A stretch of DNA of 60,534 nucleotides, from contig CAUDXH010000011.1 of assembly GCA_958453305.1 (NCBI GenBank), forward strand, positions 1 through 60,534, written 5' to 3'. Of this stretch, positions 8,401 to 16,219 are shown one piece after another. The notes below the pieces were generated by a model. The model saw only the letters and a program-made list of their open reading frames with translations. It was not told the origin of the DNA and did no database searches. Positions within the stretch are counted from its first letter, which is position 1. Every line of letters begins with the position of its first letter. Both the position numbers and the translations under genes were made by a program. This DNA comes from an uncultured Bacteroides sp. GTDB lineage: Bacteria; Bacteroidota; Bacteroidia; Bacteroidales; Bacteroidaceae.

Positions 8401-11110
8401 TCCGGACGGAAAGCCGGCGGATGCTCGCTTGCTGGCTACACTTTACGATGCTTCGCTCGACCGCCTGCTGGCAAACAACTGGTCGTTTAACCTGCATTTC
8501 AACCGTCGTGTACCGTCGGTTTATCCTTCATCATTGGCTGTCCGTTCGTATCTCATGCTCACTGCTCCTTTCTACCGGAACGGAGGCTCTTCGGTGGCTC
8601 ATGAACTAACCTTCTCTAACTATTATAGCCGGATGGATATTCCTTCTTGGCAGCAGCCGATGCGGTTGAGCTTGAGAGGAAACGGGGTACGTCCCTTGGC
8701 TGCTTCGCGGGCTTTATATGCCGGGGCGAAGGCTAAGGCAGATGGCGTGCAACTGGATGCAGGCTTCGAGAAACGGTCTGAAATTTTTGCAGTGGTTGAG
8801 TGCTCGGCGGAATCATTAGAAGGGGAAGAGGCTTATGTTCCTCTACGTGAAAACTTTGCCGAAACCGCGTTCTTCTATCCCGATTTGCGGACCGATTCGG
8901 CAGGAAATGTGCGCATTGTCTTTACCCTGCCCGATGCACTGACTGAATGGAAGTTGATGGGATTTGCTCATACACGTGAGCTGGATTACGGACTGATTAC
9001 CGCGAAGGCAAAGACCAGCAAACCATTTATGATCCAGCCGAATATGCCGCGTTTCGTCCGTGTGGGCGACCGCACTACGCTTATGGCTTCGCTGAATAAC
9101 CTTTCGGCTGAAGCAGTGAGTGGAGTGGCACGTATGCAACTCGCTGATCCGGTAACCGGAAAGGTGGTTTATAGCGGACAGCAACCCTTCCGTGTCGAGG
9201 CTGGAGAAAATGGAATCGTTGGCTTTACGTTCGAAGTGGACGGAGAACAGGAAATGCTGGTCTGCAAGCTGACTGCCGATGCGGGCGATTTCAGTGACGG
9301 TGAGCAACATTATCTTCCGGTGCTGACCAATCGGCAGTGGATGACAGAGACGCTTCCGGTGCAGATGAATGGAGAGGGACAGGTGGTTGTCCGTACGAAG
9401 GACTTGTTCAATGGGCAGAGCCAGACGGCAACCGATCGCCGCTTGACGGTGGAACTGACTGCTACGCCCGACTGGTATGTGCTTCAAGCATTGCCTGTTA
9501 TCGGTAATCCGGTCAATAACGATGCGCTTTCGTGGATGTCGGCTTATTATGCCAATGCAGTAGCCTCGATGGTGATGAAAAAATATCCTGCCGCATCGCA
9601 GATGTTTAAATCGTGGATGGAACAGGGAACCACCAAAGAAACGCTGTTGAGTAAGCTGGAAAAGAACCAGGACTTGAAGCAGATATTGCTTGCCGAAACG
9701 CCTTGGGTGGCTGAGGCGGCAGACGAAACCGAACAGAAACGTCGGATTGCTTTGCTCTTCGATTTGAACCGGATGAATAGTGGATTTGCGCAGGCAGAAG
9801 CTCGCTTGCGCATGCTTCAGCATTCGGATGGAAGTTGGGGGTGGTATGAAGGTATGTCCGGAAGCCGGATTGTAACCACGCAGGTGGTGGAAATGTTGGC
9901 ACGGCTGAAATCCCTCGGTTTCTCGCTCAATAATACGGTGGAAGCGATGTACCAGCGTGCAGCGGATTACCTGAAAGCAGTCTTGCTGTTGGAATATGAA
10001 CACATGAGAACCCGCGAGCGTCAAGGACAGACGAAGGTCTATCCCAGTGAAGAGGCTATACGCTATTTGTATATCGGTGCGTTGGATACTTCGGTAGCCG
10101 GAAAAGCCGATAAGAACGTTGTGGCTTACCTAATTGGCAAGTTGGAAAACCGTTCGGCGGAATATACCATTTATGAGAAAGCACTGACTGCCCTCATCTT
10201 TCATGCGAATGGAAAGAAGCGTGAGGCTGCCGATTTGATGCAGTCGGTCCGGGAATATGCGGTTTATACTCCGGAGATGGGACGCTATTTTGATACTCGG
10301 AAGGCGGTGTATTCCTGGAATAGTTATAAGATTCCTACCCAAGTAGCTGTGATGGAGGCTATGCAACGTATTGCTCCGGATAAACAAGCCCTTGCTGAAA
10401 TGAAACAGTGGCTGTTGAAACAGAAGCAAGTACAAGCTTGGCATACACCGATTGCTACAGCCGATGCGGTTTATGTATTCTTTGTTACCGGAGAGAAACA
10501 GGTAGTAACCACCGGTTCGGTTGCAGCTGTCATCGGAACCACCCGTCTGGAAGCATCCGGAAACCGATTGGATGCGGTACGTCAGTTGTTTTCCGGTGAT
10601 GAGGCTCAAGTACCGGAAATCCGTTTTGAAAAGACAGGCAGCGGATTGAGCTGGGGAGCCGTCTATGCCCAATTCTTTGAAGAAACGGGCAAGCTGAAAG
10701 AGAAAAAAGGAAACGGAGTCAGTGTGACGCGTACGTATTATCTGCAAGGGAAAAAAGTGACTGCCGGAACTTCCCTGAAAGTGGGGGACAAACTGACGGT
10801 GCGCTTACAGGTAAAAGCTGACCGCGATATGGATTTTATTCAAGTTCGTGACAGACGCGCGGCATGTATGCAGCCGGAAGAGCAGCTTTCAGGCTACCGG
10901 GAGAACGGTGGTATCTCCTATTATCAAGTGAGCCGTGATGCCTCAACCGACTTCTTTATGGATCGGTTACGGAAAGGAGAGTATGTCATTGAATATAATG
11001 TCTATATTGACCGGACCGGAGTTTATCAGACGGGTGCGGCTACTATCCAGTCGGCTTATGCACCGGAATTTGGCGGGCATAGCGAAGGCGGAATTTTGAC
11101 TGTTGATTGA
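5429..11110 (+). CDS. Large alpha-2-macroglobulin family protein without thioester
   Basis: An exported 1893-residue protein. Residues 1-26 form a signal peptide (ending LRAQ). An MG2-like strand region begins near 519 (VDLFTDRMLYRSGQPVYVSG), and the A2M signature region lies near 1144 (FFYPDLRTDSAGNVRIVFTLPD), followed by an alpha-helical C-terminal half resembling a thioester domain. At ~1360, where thioester-containing members have CxEQ, the sequence reads IGNPVNNDALSWMS, so the protease-trapping thioester is absent. Bacterial A2M proteins are periplasmic or envelope-bound and are thought to trap or guard against proteases; this one would act, if at all, by a thioester-free mechanism. The second Met (5435) is an alternative start. 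The gene follows the glycerate kinase with no visible terminator. Confidence 0.88.
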   Translation: MLMKKLIIWSSLMLLLGCMVLPLRAQTYEKWWKEVETLEKKDLPQSLIDTLDKIYRKALAERNAPQLIKAYLMRADYRIRLTPDSLQSELDRLKAWTERETDPVARAVLNSVTGYYLLQQSKEVNEASVYFLRSLEDKNALAAVKAEAYRPMTESRKLSEKYFGDTMLDLLTRQAVEWLNGYVLVLTQGSAQQLTVDLYTGLIDYYTATGNRSSELLTRICLLEYVQRHYVHAPLRVSEVEAIARMQEWTQTYADTEACAAVYACLAELYDRRREYVKEMEVIRKGLQRYPKSEFAADLKSQERMVQLPSLSLSTSGAYPGEERTFEVTSRNLRGMTLEVYRLNLKASSSVFARNPEHAALIKNHGKLCDKRHFSLPATPHYGDTLTSLTYRMPEAGIYVLKAIPDGYPDKTTYELLHLSSLQVLSFPLPGEETEYYVVDRRSGHPVPGAEIVFYSILVPGNYTFYKSFKTDVEGKVRVAKQTERSLWMHARTSREEAMDVVYMNFSSLQPMAPDKEKETVDLFTDRMLYRSGQPVYVSGVAYRQTGDEVKVRSGRSMELVLRDANRKEIGKKQVVTDDFGGFSAEFMLPETTLPGDFQLTAAGENTHFIRVEAYKRPTFDVTFTPYEKAYHLGDTLMVEGKAMNFSGVPVRNGKVRYTLTRTRAWFWRADVWAEEIAQGEASTDADGHFEVEACLQKPDYADDQPWQGYYRYQVKAEVTDRAGETQSGTLTLAAGSQSLSLRVEGLREKVMREKEEKVRFMARNLNGKPVDVTIYYKVYALNEKGEKGELVRKGSAPSNLKVVPSLLLNLPSGRYRVELSATDEQGRLCKGEQDYTLFSESDTRPPFKDVQWFYQDGTELHEVAPVASDEGEVQLILDEELDEARPTTLYVGSSEKDVCVFYQIYSGNKRIHSERFTLNNEVRKFAYTYKPEYGDGITVSFAFMRKGIFYTKQVQLTRPLPKKELKLKWETFRDKLTPGGEEEWCLTIAHPDGKPADARLLATLYDASLDRLLANNWSFNLHFNRRVPSVYPSSLAVRSYLMLTAPFYRNGGSSVAHELTFSNYYSRMDIPSWQQPMRLSLRGNGVRPLAASRALYAGAKAKADGVQLDAGFEKRSEIFAVVECSAESLEGEEAYVPLRENFAETAFFYPDLRTDSAGNVRIVFTLPDALTEWKLMGFAHTRELDYGLITAKAKTSKPFMIQPNMPRFVRVGDRTTLMASLNNLSAEAVSGVARMQLADPVTGKVVYSGQQPFRVEAGENGIVGFTFEVDGEQEMLVCKLTADAGDFSDGEQHYLPVLTNRQWMTETLPVQMNGEGQVVVRTKDLFNGQSQTATDRRLTVELTATPDWYVLQALPVIGNPVNNDALSWMSAYYANAVASMVMKKYPAASQMFKSWMEQGTTKETLLSKLEKNQDLKQILLAETPWVAEAADETEQKRRIALLFDLNRMNSGFAQAEARLRMLQHSDGSWGWYEGMSGSRIVTTQVVEMLARLKSLGFSLNNTVEAMYQRAADYLKAVLLLEYEHMRTRERQGQTKVYPSEEAIRYLYIGALDTSVAGKADKNVVAYLIGKLENRSAEYTIYEKALTALIFHANGKKREAADLMQSVREYAVYTPEMGRYFDTRKAVYSWNSYKIPTQVAVMEAMQRIAPDKQALAEMKQWLLKQKQVQAWHTPIATADAVYVFFVTGEKQVVTTGSVAAVIGTTRLEASGNRLDAVRQLFSGDEAQVPEIRFEKTGSGLSWGAVYAQFFEETGKLKEKKGNGVSVTRTYYLQGKKVTAGTSLKVGDKLTVRLQVKADRDMDFIQVRDRRAACMQPEEQLSGYRENGGISYYQVSRDASTDFFMDRLRKGEYVIEYNVYIDRTGVYQTGAATIQSAYAPEFGGHSEGGILTVD

Positions 11111-11118
11111 CTCTTTGT

Positions 11119-11232
11119 GTTGACGAGGCTTCAGGTGACGAGCTGACGAGGTTTGAAAATGAATAGTAAAGCTATCCATAGCCTCATCAACTTGTCACCT
11201 TGTCATCTCGTTACCTTGTCACTCGTCTCCTT
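11119..11232. repeat. TGACGAG-type intergenic repeat with opposed halves
   Basis: The left part carries TGACGAGG, GTGACGAGC and TGACGAGG. The right part carries the complementary sense (CTTGTCACC, TTGTCATCTCG, CTTGTCACTCG). The two halves could pair into a long imperfect hairpin. A shorter relative lies at 12470-12530. It follows the A2M stop codon and may serve as a transcript end. Confidence 0.5.
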
Positions 11233-11235
11233 ATC

Positions 11236-11283
11236 AAACCTTAAAAACTTAAAAACTCAAAACCCAAAACTTAAAAACTCAAA
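11236..11283 (+). repeat. A-rich AACTTAAAAACTCAAAA repeat
   Basis: Four to five units of the AACTTAAAAACTCAAAA type, here about 100 bases upstream of the ATG and just ahead of a predicted promoter rather than next to the start codon. Confidence 0.55.
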
Positions 11284-11292
11284 TATTCTCCC

Positions 11293-11300
11293 TATCTTTG
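11293..11300 (+). promoter_or_regulatory. Promoter -7 box of the DUF1573 gene
   Basis: TATCTTTG is a perfect TAnnTTTG box about 85 bases upstream of the ATG at 11385. The leader between carries CTATCTTTG and its near reverse complement CCTAAAGATAG (11330-11340), which could fold. Confidence 0.55.
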
Positions 11301-11384
11301 TCATACGAAGAAAGGATGCTGTCTTTACCCTAAAGATAGGATGCCTTCTTTGCTATATTCAACTAATCAAGAAGCATAGAATTA

Positions 11385-12467
11385 ATGAAGCGTATATTTT
11401 CACTTTTCAGTATATTAGTAAGTATTGTCTTAGGAGTACAGGCACAACCGAAGATTACATTCGATAAGCCGGAACAGGATTTAGGTTATATTCTTTGGCG
11501 TACACCCACTACGATTACCTATCATTTTACCAATACGGGTGACAAGCCGCTGGTTATTTCCAATGTAACCACTTCATGCGGGTGTACGGAAGCTACGTGG
11601 ACAAAGACTCCCATACCGGCAGGTGGAAAGGGACAAGTAACCGCCGTGTTCGATGCGGAAGCCATCGGTCGTTTCTATAAAGAGGTAGGTGTTTATTGCA
11701 ATGCCTCTTCTTTACCGCTGTATTTACAGTTTAACGGAGAAGTGACTGCCGATTCGAAGAACTTTGCCTTTACACATGCCTATGGCTTTGGAGCGATTCG
11801 CTTGAATCAAGATGAACTGAATTTTGACGCTGTAAATAAGGGAGACAAACCTACTGTAGAGATTCTGGTGGCAAATACGTCGAATAAAGGATATTCACCC
11901 GTGTTGATGCACTTGCCTCCCTATTTAAGTGCCAAGGCAGTACCCGAAAGACTGGGTCGTGGAAAAGCCGGAAAAATCATCGTGACTTTAGATACGGATA
12001 AACTGCCCAAGTTGGGTATTACCCGTTCATCCGTCTATCTGTCCCGCTTTCCCGGTGATAAGGTAGGAAGTGACAACGAACTGCCGGTATCGGTTTCTTT
12101 GTTGCCCGACTTTTCTAATCTGACCGAGCAGCAGAAAAACAACCCTCCAGTGATATCCTTGTCTGCCCAGAAGTTGGAATTTCCTCCCTTGAAGCCTAAT
12201 CAAAAGAAATCGCAGGCGATTGTCATAACCAATAAAGGAACTTCTGACTTGGTCATTCAAGACATGCAAGTATTCAGTATCGCTTTAGGCGTGAACTTGA
12301 AAAAACGTGTTCTGAAACCGGGAGAATCAACGAAGATGAAGATTACCGTGCTGGCTGCAAATCTGCCCCGTGTAAAAGGAACTCCGCGTATCTTGATGAT
12401 TACTAACGATCCGGCACATCCGATGATTAATATCCGTGTGAATGCCTCTTTGAAAGAAGTGGAATAG
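11385..12467 (+). CDS. DUF1573 domain exported protein
   Basis: A 360-residue protein with a signal peptide (residues 1-20, ending VQAQ) and a DUF1573 immunoglobulin-like domain near the N-terminus: HFTNTGDKPLVISNVTTSCGCTEA is the family hallmark, with its CGC. A second related beta-sandwich repeat follows near residues 260-355 (IVITNKGTSDLVIQDM). Such HYDIN/ASH-like domains are common in periplasmic Bacteroidota proteins; no biochemical role is established. It has its own promoter and is followed by meaB. Confidence 0.85.
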   Translation: MKRIFSLFSILVSIVLGVQAQPKITFDKPEQDLGYILWRTPTTITYHFTNTGDKPLVISNVTTSCGCTEATWTKTPIPAGGKGQVTAVFDAEAIGRFYKEVGVYCNASSLPLYLQFNGEVTADSKNFAFTHAYGFGAIRLNQDELNFDAVNKGDKPTVEILVANTSNKGYSPVLMHLPPYLSAKAVPERLGRGKAGKIIVTLDTDKLPKLGITRSSVYLSRFPGDKVGSDNELPVSVSLLPDFSNLTEQQKNNPPVISLSAQKLEFPPLKPNQKKSQAIVITNKGTSDLVIQDMQVFSIALGVNLKKRVLKPGESTKMKITVLAANLPRVKGTPRILMITNDPAHPMINIRVNASLKEVE

Positions 12468-12469
12468 GT

Positions 12470-12592
12470 GAGAGGTGACGAGGGAAAAAGATGAGTGTTC
12501 AACTCGTCAGCTTAAACCTCGTCAGCTAAATCACAAACTTAAGAACAAGTCAACTTAAGAACTCAAAAACTTATAAACTTAAAAACTAATAC
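12470..12592 (+). repeat. TGACGAG repeat followed by A-rich leader before meaB
   Basis: GAGAGGTGACGAGG (left) and AACTCGTCAGCTTAAACCTCGTCAGC (right) repeat the opposed-half design seen at 11119-11232. Then AACTTAAGAACAAG and similar A-rich units run from 12535 to within a few bases of the ATG at 12595. Confidence 0.55.
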
Positions 12593-12594
12593 AT

Positions 12595-13689
12595 ATGGAA
12601 CACCCCGAAAATAGTGACAAATACAAGGGGTTAACTGTAAACAAAGGCATTGAGCAGCCTTCAATTGTTAATCCTTATCTGAAGTTGAGAAAAAAGCCCA
12701 AACGCCGTCAACTATCAGTTGGCGAGTACGTAGAGGGTATCATTAAAGGCGATGTTACGGTATTAAGTCAGGCTGTAACCTTAGTGGAAAGCGTAAAGCC
12801 AGAACATCAGACCATGGCCCAAGAAGTAATTGAAAGATGCCTCCCTTACTCCGGAAAATCCATACGCGTAGGTATTAGTGGAGTACCAGGTGCCGGAAAA
12901 AGTACCTCTATCGATGTTTTTGGTCTGCACGTCTTGCAAGAGCGGGGCGGAAAATTGGCTGTGTTGGCTATTGACCCCAGTAGCGAACGTTCCAAAGGCA
13001 GTATTTTAGGCGACAAGACCCGCATGGAAAAATTATCAGTTCATCCGGACTCATTCATTCGTCCCAGCCCTTCTGCCGGTTCATTGGGAGGAGTAGCCCG
13101 TAAGACCCGTGAAACCATTATTCTTTGCGAAGCGGCAGGCTTTGATAAAATCTTTGTAGAAACAGTAGGAGTAGGCCAGAGTGAAACAGCAGTCCATTCG
13201 ATGGTAGATTTCTTTCTGTTGATTCAGTTGGCAGGTACCGGTGACGAATTGCAGGGAATCAAGCGCGGCATTATGGAGATGGCTGATGGAATTGTAATCA
13301 ACAAAGCAGACGGAAACAATATAGAGAAGGCTAAGCTTGCTGCGTCTCATTTCCGTAATGCATTGCATCTGTTTCCAGCTCCGGAATCCGGATGGACACC
13401 GCAGGTATTAACCTATTCCGGCTTTTATGGCATCGGTATCAAGGAAATTTGGGACATGGTATATAAATACATTGACTTTGTGAAAGCCAATGGTTATTTT
13501 GAATACCATCGAAATGAGCAGGCGAGATATTGGATGTATGAAACCATTAACGAACACCTTCGTGATAGTTTTTATAACAATCCGGTAATTGCATCGATGC
13601 TTTCAGCTAAGGAACAAGAAGTATTAAGCGGGCGGCTGACTTCATTTGCGGCTGCACGGAATCTGCTCGACACATACTTTAACGGATGA
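12595..13689 (+). CDS. meaB: Methylmalonyl-CoA mutase-associated GTPase MeaB
   Basis: This 364-residue G3E-family P-loop GTPase has its Walker A motif at residues 96-104 (GVPGAGKST), followed by LAIDPSSERSKGSILGDKTRM, FVETVGVGQSE (switch) and VINKADG (base recognition). MeaB guards and loads the adenosylcobalamin cofactor of methylmalonyl-CoA mutase, which Bacteroides uses in the succinate-propionate pathway. The mutase genes are not in this window. The C-terminal helical region for dimerisation is present, so the protein looks intact. It ends just before a strong bidirectional terminator. Confidence 0.93.
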   Translation: MEHPENSDKYKGLTVNKGIEQPSIVNPYLKLRKKPKRRQLSVGEYVEGIIKGDVTVLSQAVTLVESVKPEHQTMAQEVIERCLPYSGKSIRVGISGVPGAGKSTSIDVFGLHVLQERGGKLAVLAIDPSSERSKGSILGDKTRMEKLSVHPDSFIRPSPSAGSLGGVARKTRETIILCEAAGFDKIFVETVGVGQSETAVHSMVDFFLLIQLAGTGDELQGIKRGIMEMADGIVINKADGNNIEKAKLAASHFRNALHLFPAPESGWTPQVLTYSGFYGIGIKEIWDMVYKYIDFVKANGYFEYHRNEQARYWMYETINEHLRDSFYNNPVIASMLSAKEQEVLSGRLTSFAAARNLLDTYFNG

Positions 13690-13697
13690 TACGTAAA

Positions 13698-13757
13698 TAA
13701 AAATGGCTTCTTTTACCATAGTCTGCTTGACTGACCGGATAAAAGAAGCCATTTTTA
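13698..13757. terminator. Bidirectional terminator between meaB and pyrH
   Basis: AAAATGGCTTCTTTTA pairs with TAAAAGAAGCCATTTTT around a ~24-base loop, with A and T tracts on both sides. It can end transcripts from meaB (plus) and pyrH (minus). Confidence 0.8.
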
Positions 13758-13772
13758 AACAGTTTAAGTAAA

Positions 13773-14483
13773 TTAGTTGTGTACTAATGTACCAATATTT
13801 TCGCCCGACATGACCTTTTTCAGGTTACCTACGGTATCCATATCGAACACAATGATAGGCAGGTTATTTTCTTTACACATGCAAGTGGCAGTTAAATCCA
13901 TCACCTTAAGTCCTCTGGCCAAAACTTCATCATACGTTATGTCATCAAATTTAGTGGCAGTAGGATCTTTTTCCGGATCAGCAGTATAGATACCATCTAC
14001 ACGTGTACCCTTAAGCATGACATCGGCTTCAATTTCAATGCCACGTAAAGACGAGCCGGTATCGGTAGTGAAGAACGGATTTCCAGTTCCGGCAGACATG
14101 ATGACTACTTCACCGTTTTCCATCGCTTCAATCGCTTTCCATTTTGTATAAAACTCGCCGATCGGTTCCATGCGGATGGCAGTCAGTACGCGTGCTTTTA
14201 CTCCCGCTGCAACCAATGCAGAACTTAATCCCAGACTGTTGATTACAGTAGCCAGCATTCCCATCTGGTCTCCTTTTACGCGGTCAAATCCTTTTCCGGC
14301 ACCGCTTAATCCGCGGAAAATATTTCCCCCTCCGATGACGATACCAATCTGTACCCCCATTTCGTGGATTTCTTTAATCTGCTGGGCATATTCGCCAAGA
14401 CGTTTTTCGTCAATGCCATACTTTTTTTCTCCCATCAGGCTCTCGCCGCTGAGTTTTAATAAGATGCGTTTAAATCTTGCCAT
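13773..14483 (-). CDS. pyrH: UMP kinase PyrH
   Basis: This 236-residue amino-acid-kinase-fold protein is typical of bacterial hexameric uridylate kinase (UMP + ATP to UDP + ADP). Motifs: LLKLSGESLMG at the N-terminus, IGIVIGGGNIFRG, DQMGMLATVINSL and GTGNPFFTTDTGSSLRGIE. Cytosolic and essential in pyrimidine nucleotide synthesis. It stands alone between a terminator and a clear promoter. In many Bacteroidota pyrH lies near frr; frr is not seen here. Confidence 0.95.
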   Translation of the reverse strand: MARFKRILLKLSGESLMGEKKYGIDEKRLGEYAQQIKEIHEMGVQIGIVIGGGNIFRGLSGAGKGFDRVKGDQMGMLATVINSLGLSSALVAAGVKARVLTAIRMEPIGEFYTKWKAIEAMENGEVVIMSAGTGNPFFTTDTGSSLRGIEIEADVMLKGTRVDGIYTADPEKDPTATKFDDITYDEVLARGLKVMDLTATCMCKENNLPIIVFDMDTVGNLKKVMSGENIGTLVHN

Positions 14484-14515
14484 ACGTTCCTTGTTATTTT
14501 AAATGTTGTTTTACG

Positions 14516-14523
14516 CAAAGTTA
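14516..14523 (-). promoter_or_regulatory. Promoter of pyrH
   Basis: The minus strand reads TAACTTTG, about 33 bases upstream of the pyrH ATG. Confidence 0.6.
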
Positions 14524-14590
14524 GAAATAAAAGCAGGAATGGAAAGGGAAAGCCGGTTTAAATATTACCATCTGTTTCATTTTCTTAAAA

Positions 14591-14640
14591 AGAAAAATGT
14601 CCGGAGAGGCAGGAGTAATCCATTCTTTCCGGACCATTTC
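14591..14640 (-). terminator. Terminator of the small secreted protein gene
   Basis: On the minus strand GGTCCGG and CCGGACAT form the stem, followed by TTTTTCTTTTT. Confidence 0.5.
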
Positions 14641-14667
14641 GAAAACAGGCTTTTTGTTATGAAGTTG

Positions 14668-15321
14668 TTATTTGTCGATACTTTTGATAATAGCTGTAGT
14701 GATTTTTGAGGAGCTCTTCCGACTGGCTTTGCTTAATTTTTCCGCTTTTTCCAGATTCATACATGTAAAGTAGTTGTTTCCTTTTGTAATCTCTTGTTGA
14801 TTCTTATCAAATAGAGAGTAGCTTACGAAATGGAATAGGGTTCTTAAAGGTTTATCTTGCCATTTTAAATAGTGCTGGTTTAGAAATAAAACATAGTCGG
14901 CATCAGCTTCATTCAATAACCGGGTGTAATTCTGTTTGTTGATTTGGTTGATATCGATATAACTTTCTTCCTCTTCTCCATACACCTGCAGATTTCCTAC
15001 GAGCGAAGAGGCGTTTGCTACTCTTTCAGAAGAGATGAAGTCATAATTTTTATCTTTATTAGCTTGAATGATGTTCTCTGTAATGATATGGTTGTATGTA
15101 TTACTGATGCTATCTTCCGGAATTCCGGTTTCTTCGGTAATCATACTTTCAGGGAAATAATTTGAGTTGACATTGTCAAGTCCCACAACCAGCACCTTTA
15201 TTGTTGTGTCATTTTCTTTATTAACTTTCCCTCCTTTTTCAGTTTCACCAGCTTGTGCAGTTCCAATAAAAAACAGGGCAAACAATCCTAAAATACTACT
15301 TTTTACAAATGTGATTTTCAT
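14668..15321 (-). CDS. Secreted protein of unknown function
   Basis: A 217-residue protein with a clear signal peptide (MKITFVKSSILGLFALFF... AQAG, residues 1-25). I do not recognise the family. The mature part has a stretch with alternating hydrophobic residues (IKVLVVGLDNVNSNYFP; ADYVLFLNQHYLKW; LFHFVSYSLFDKNQQE) suggestive of a Rossmann-like or lipoprotein-type alpha/beta fold, and a Lys/Ser-rich C-terminus. It has its own promoter and terminator, so it is probably monocistronic. Confidence 0.7.
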   Translation of the reverse strand: MKITFVKSSILGLFALFFIGTAQAGETEKGGKVNKENDTTIKVLVVGLDNVNSNYFPESMITEETGIPEDSISNTYNHIITENIIQANKDKNYDFISSERVANASSLVGNLQVYGEEEESYIDINQINKQNYTRLLNEADADYVLFLNQHYLKWQDKPLRTLFHFVSYSLFDKNQQEITKGNNYFTCMNLEKAEKLSKASRKSSSKITTAIIKSIDK

Positions 15322-15347
15322 TGTTCTTTTGCTTTAATTTGACGATA

Positions 15348-15355
15348 CAAAAATA
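15348..15355 (-). promoter_or_regulatory. Promoter of the small secreted protein gene
   Basis: TATTTTTG on the minus strand, 27 bases upstream of the ATG. It overlaps the T tract of the terminator at 15351-15380. Confidence 0.55.
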
Positions 15356-15380
15356 GAGATGTTGTGTTACATCTCTATTT
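15351..15380 (-). terminator. Terminator of the TonB receptor/glycerophosphodiesterase operon
   Basis: AAATAGAGATGT and ACATCTCTATTT are perfect 12-base reverse complements around a 6-base loop, followed on the minus strand by TTTTTG. Confidence 0.75.
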
Positions 15381-15419
15381 CCGTTGTGTGATAATTCTGT
15401 TTAGAATTGGTTAGCCTGT

Positions 15420-16202
15420 TTAATGTAGGCTGGAGTCTTTGTTCTTCTTGATTAAATCGGTGACCTCCAAAGGCTGATCGGTTGTGATGTAGTCCACTTT
15501 TAAGTCAATCATTTTCTGTATGTCTTTTAAACTATTGACAGTCCATACGTTTACCTTCATATTCAGTTCATGTGCCTCATCAACCCATTCCGGATGTTTT
15601 TCAATAGCTTTGTAATGATAATCTATTCCGTTTATCCCCTTTGCTTTAAGTTCTTTAGGAGCGATATCGCTTTTAAGATAAGCAATTGCTGAATTTGGTG
15701 TAAGTTTAACCAGCTGCTCACAGATATTCATGCTGAAGGAAATATATTCCACTTGTTTTTCCAATCCATATTCTTTAACCATTCTGACCGTTGTTTCCGC
15801 TATTTGGTCTTCTTGCTCTTTCGTCTTGTGTGGTTTGATTTCGAGTATGAGTTGTATTCCTGTCTGCTTTTTTCCGGCTTGCAGATAGTCCGCCAATGTA
15901 GGAAGTGTTTCTCCGTTTTTAAGTAGCAGGTCTTTTAAATTTTCATAGTTTGTTTTTCCGATGGTAAAGCCTTGAATTGTGTCATCGTGATTCACCACAA
16001 CCACTCCGTCGGCAGTAAGTTGTACGTCAAACTCTGAACCATACAGTTTGTTTTCAGCAGCCTTGTTTAAGGCTGTGATTGAATTTTGCGCTGAATGTTC
16101 TGTTTTCCAAAATCCGCGATGCGCGATTACTTGAGTCTGTGCTTGTCCGGCTAAGGTGAAAAGTGCGCAGGCACAAGCCATAAGTACATGTTTTGTTTTC
16201 AT
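15420..16202 (-). CDS. Glycerophosphodiester phosphodiesterase, exported
   Basis: A 260-residue protein with a signal peptide (residues 1-22) and the GDPD TIM-barrel signature: HRG at 28-30, GSEFDV with Glu57 and Asp59, and NHDD with His72. The family hydrolyses glycerophosphodiesters to sn-glycerol-3-phosphate and an alcohol, using a divalent metal. The usual ENT motif reads AQNSI here (Gln for Glu), so metal binding may differ. It begins 18 bases after the TonB-dependent receptor stop codon, so the two are co-transcribed; this suggests a periplasmic enzyme acting on what the receptor imports (inference). Confidence 0.87.
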   Translation of the reverse strand: MKTKHVLMACACALFTLAGQAQTQVIAHRGFWKTEHSAQNSITALNKAAENKLYGSEFDVQLTADGVVVVNHDDTIQGFTIGKTNYENLKDLLLKNGETLPTLADYLQAGKKQTGIQLILEIKPHKTKEQEDQIAETTVRMVKEYGLEKQVEYISFSMNICEQLVKLTPNSAIAYLKSDIAPKELKAKGINGIDYHYKAIEKHPEWVDEAHELNMKVNVWTVNSLKDIQKMIDLKVDYITTDQPLEVTDLIKKNKDSSLH

Positions 16203-16219
16203 TATTTTTACTTTTTAGG

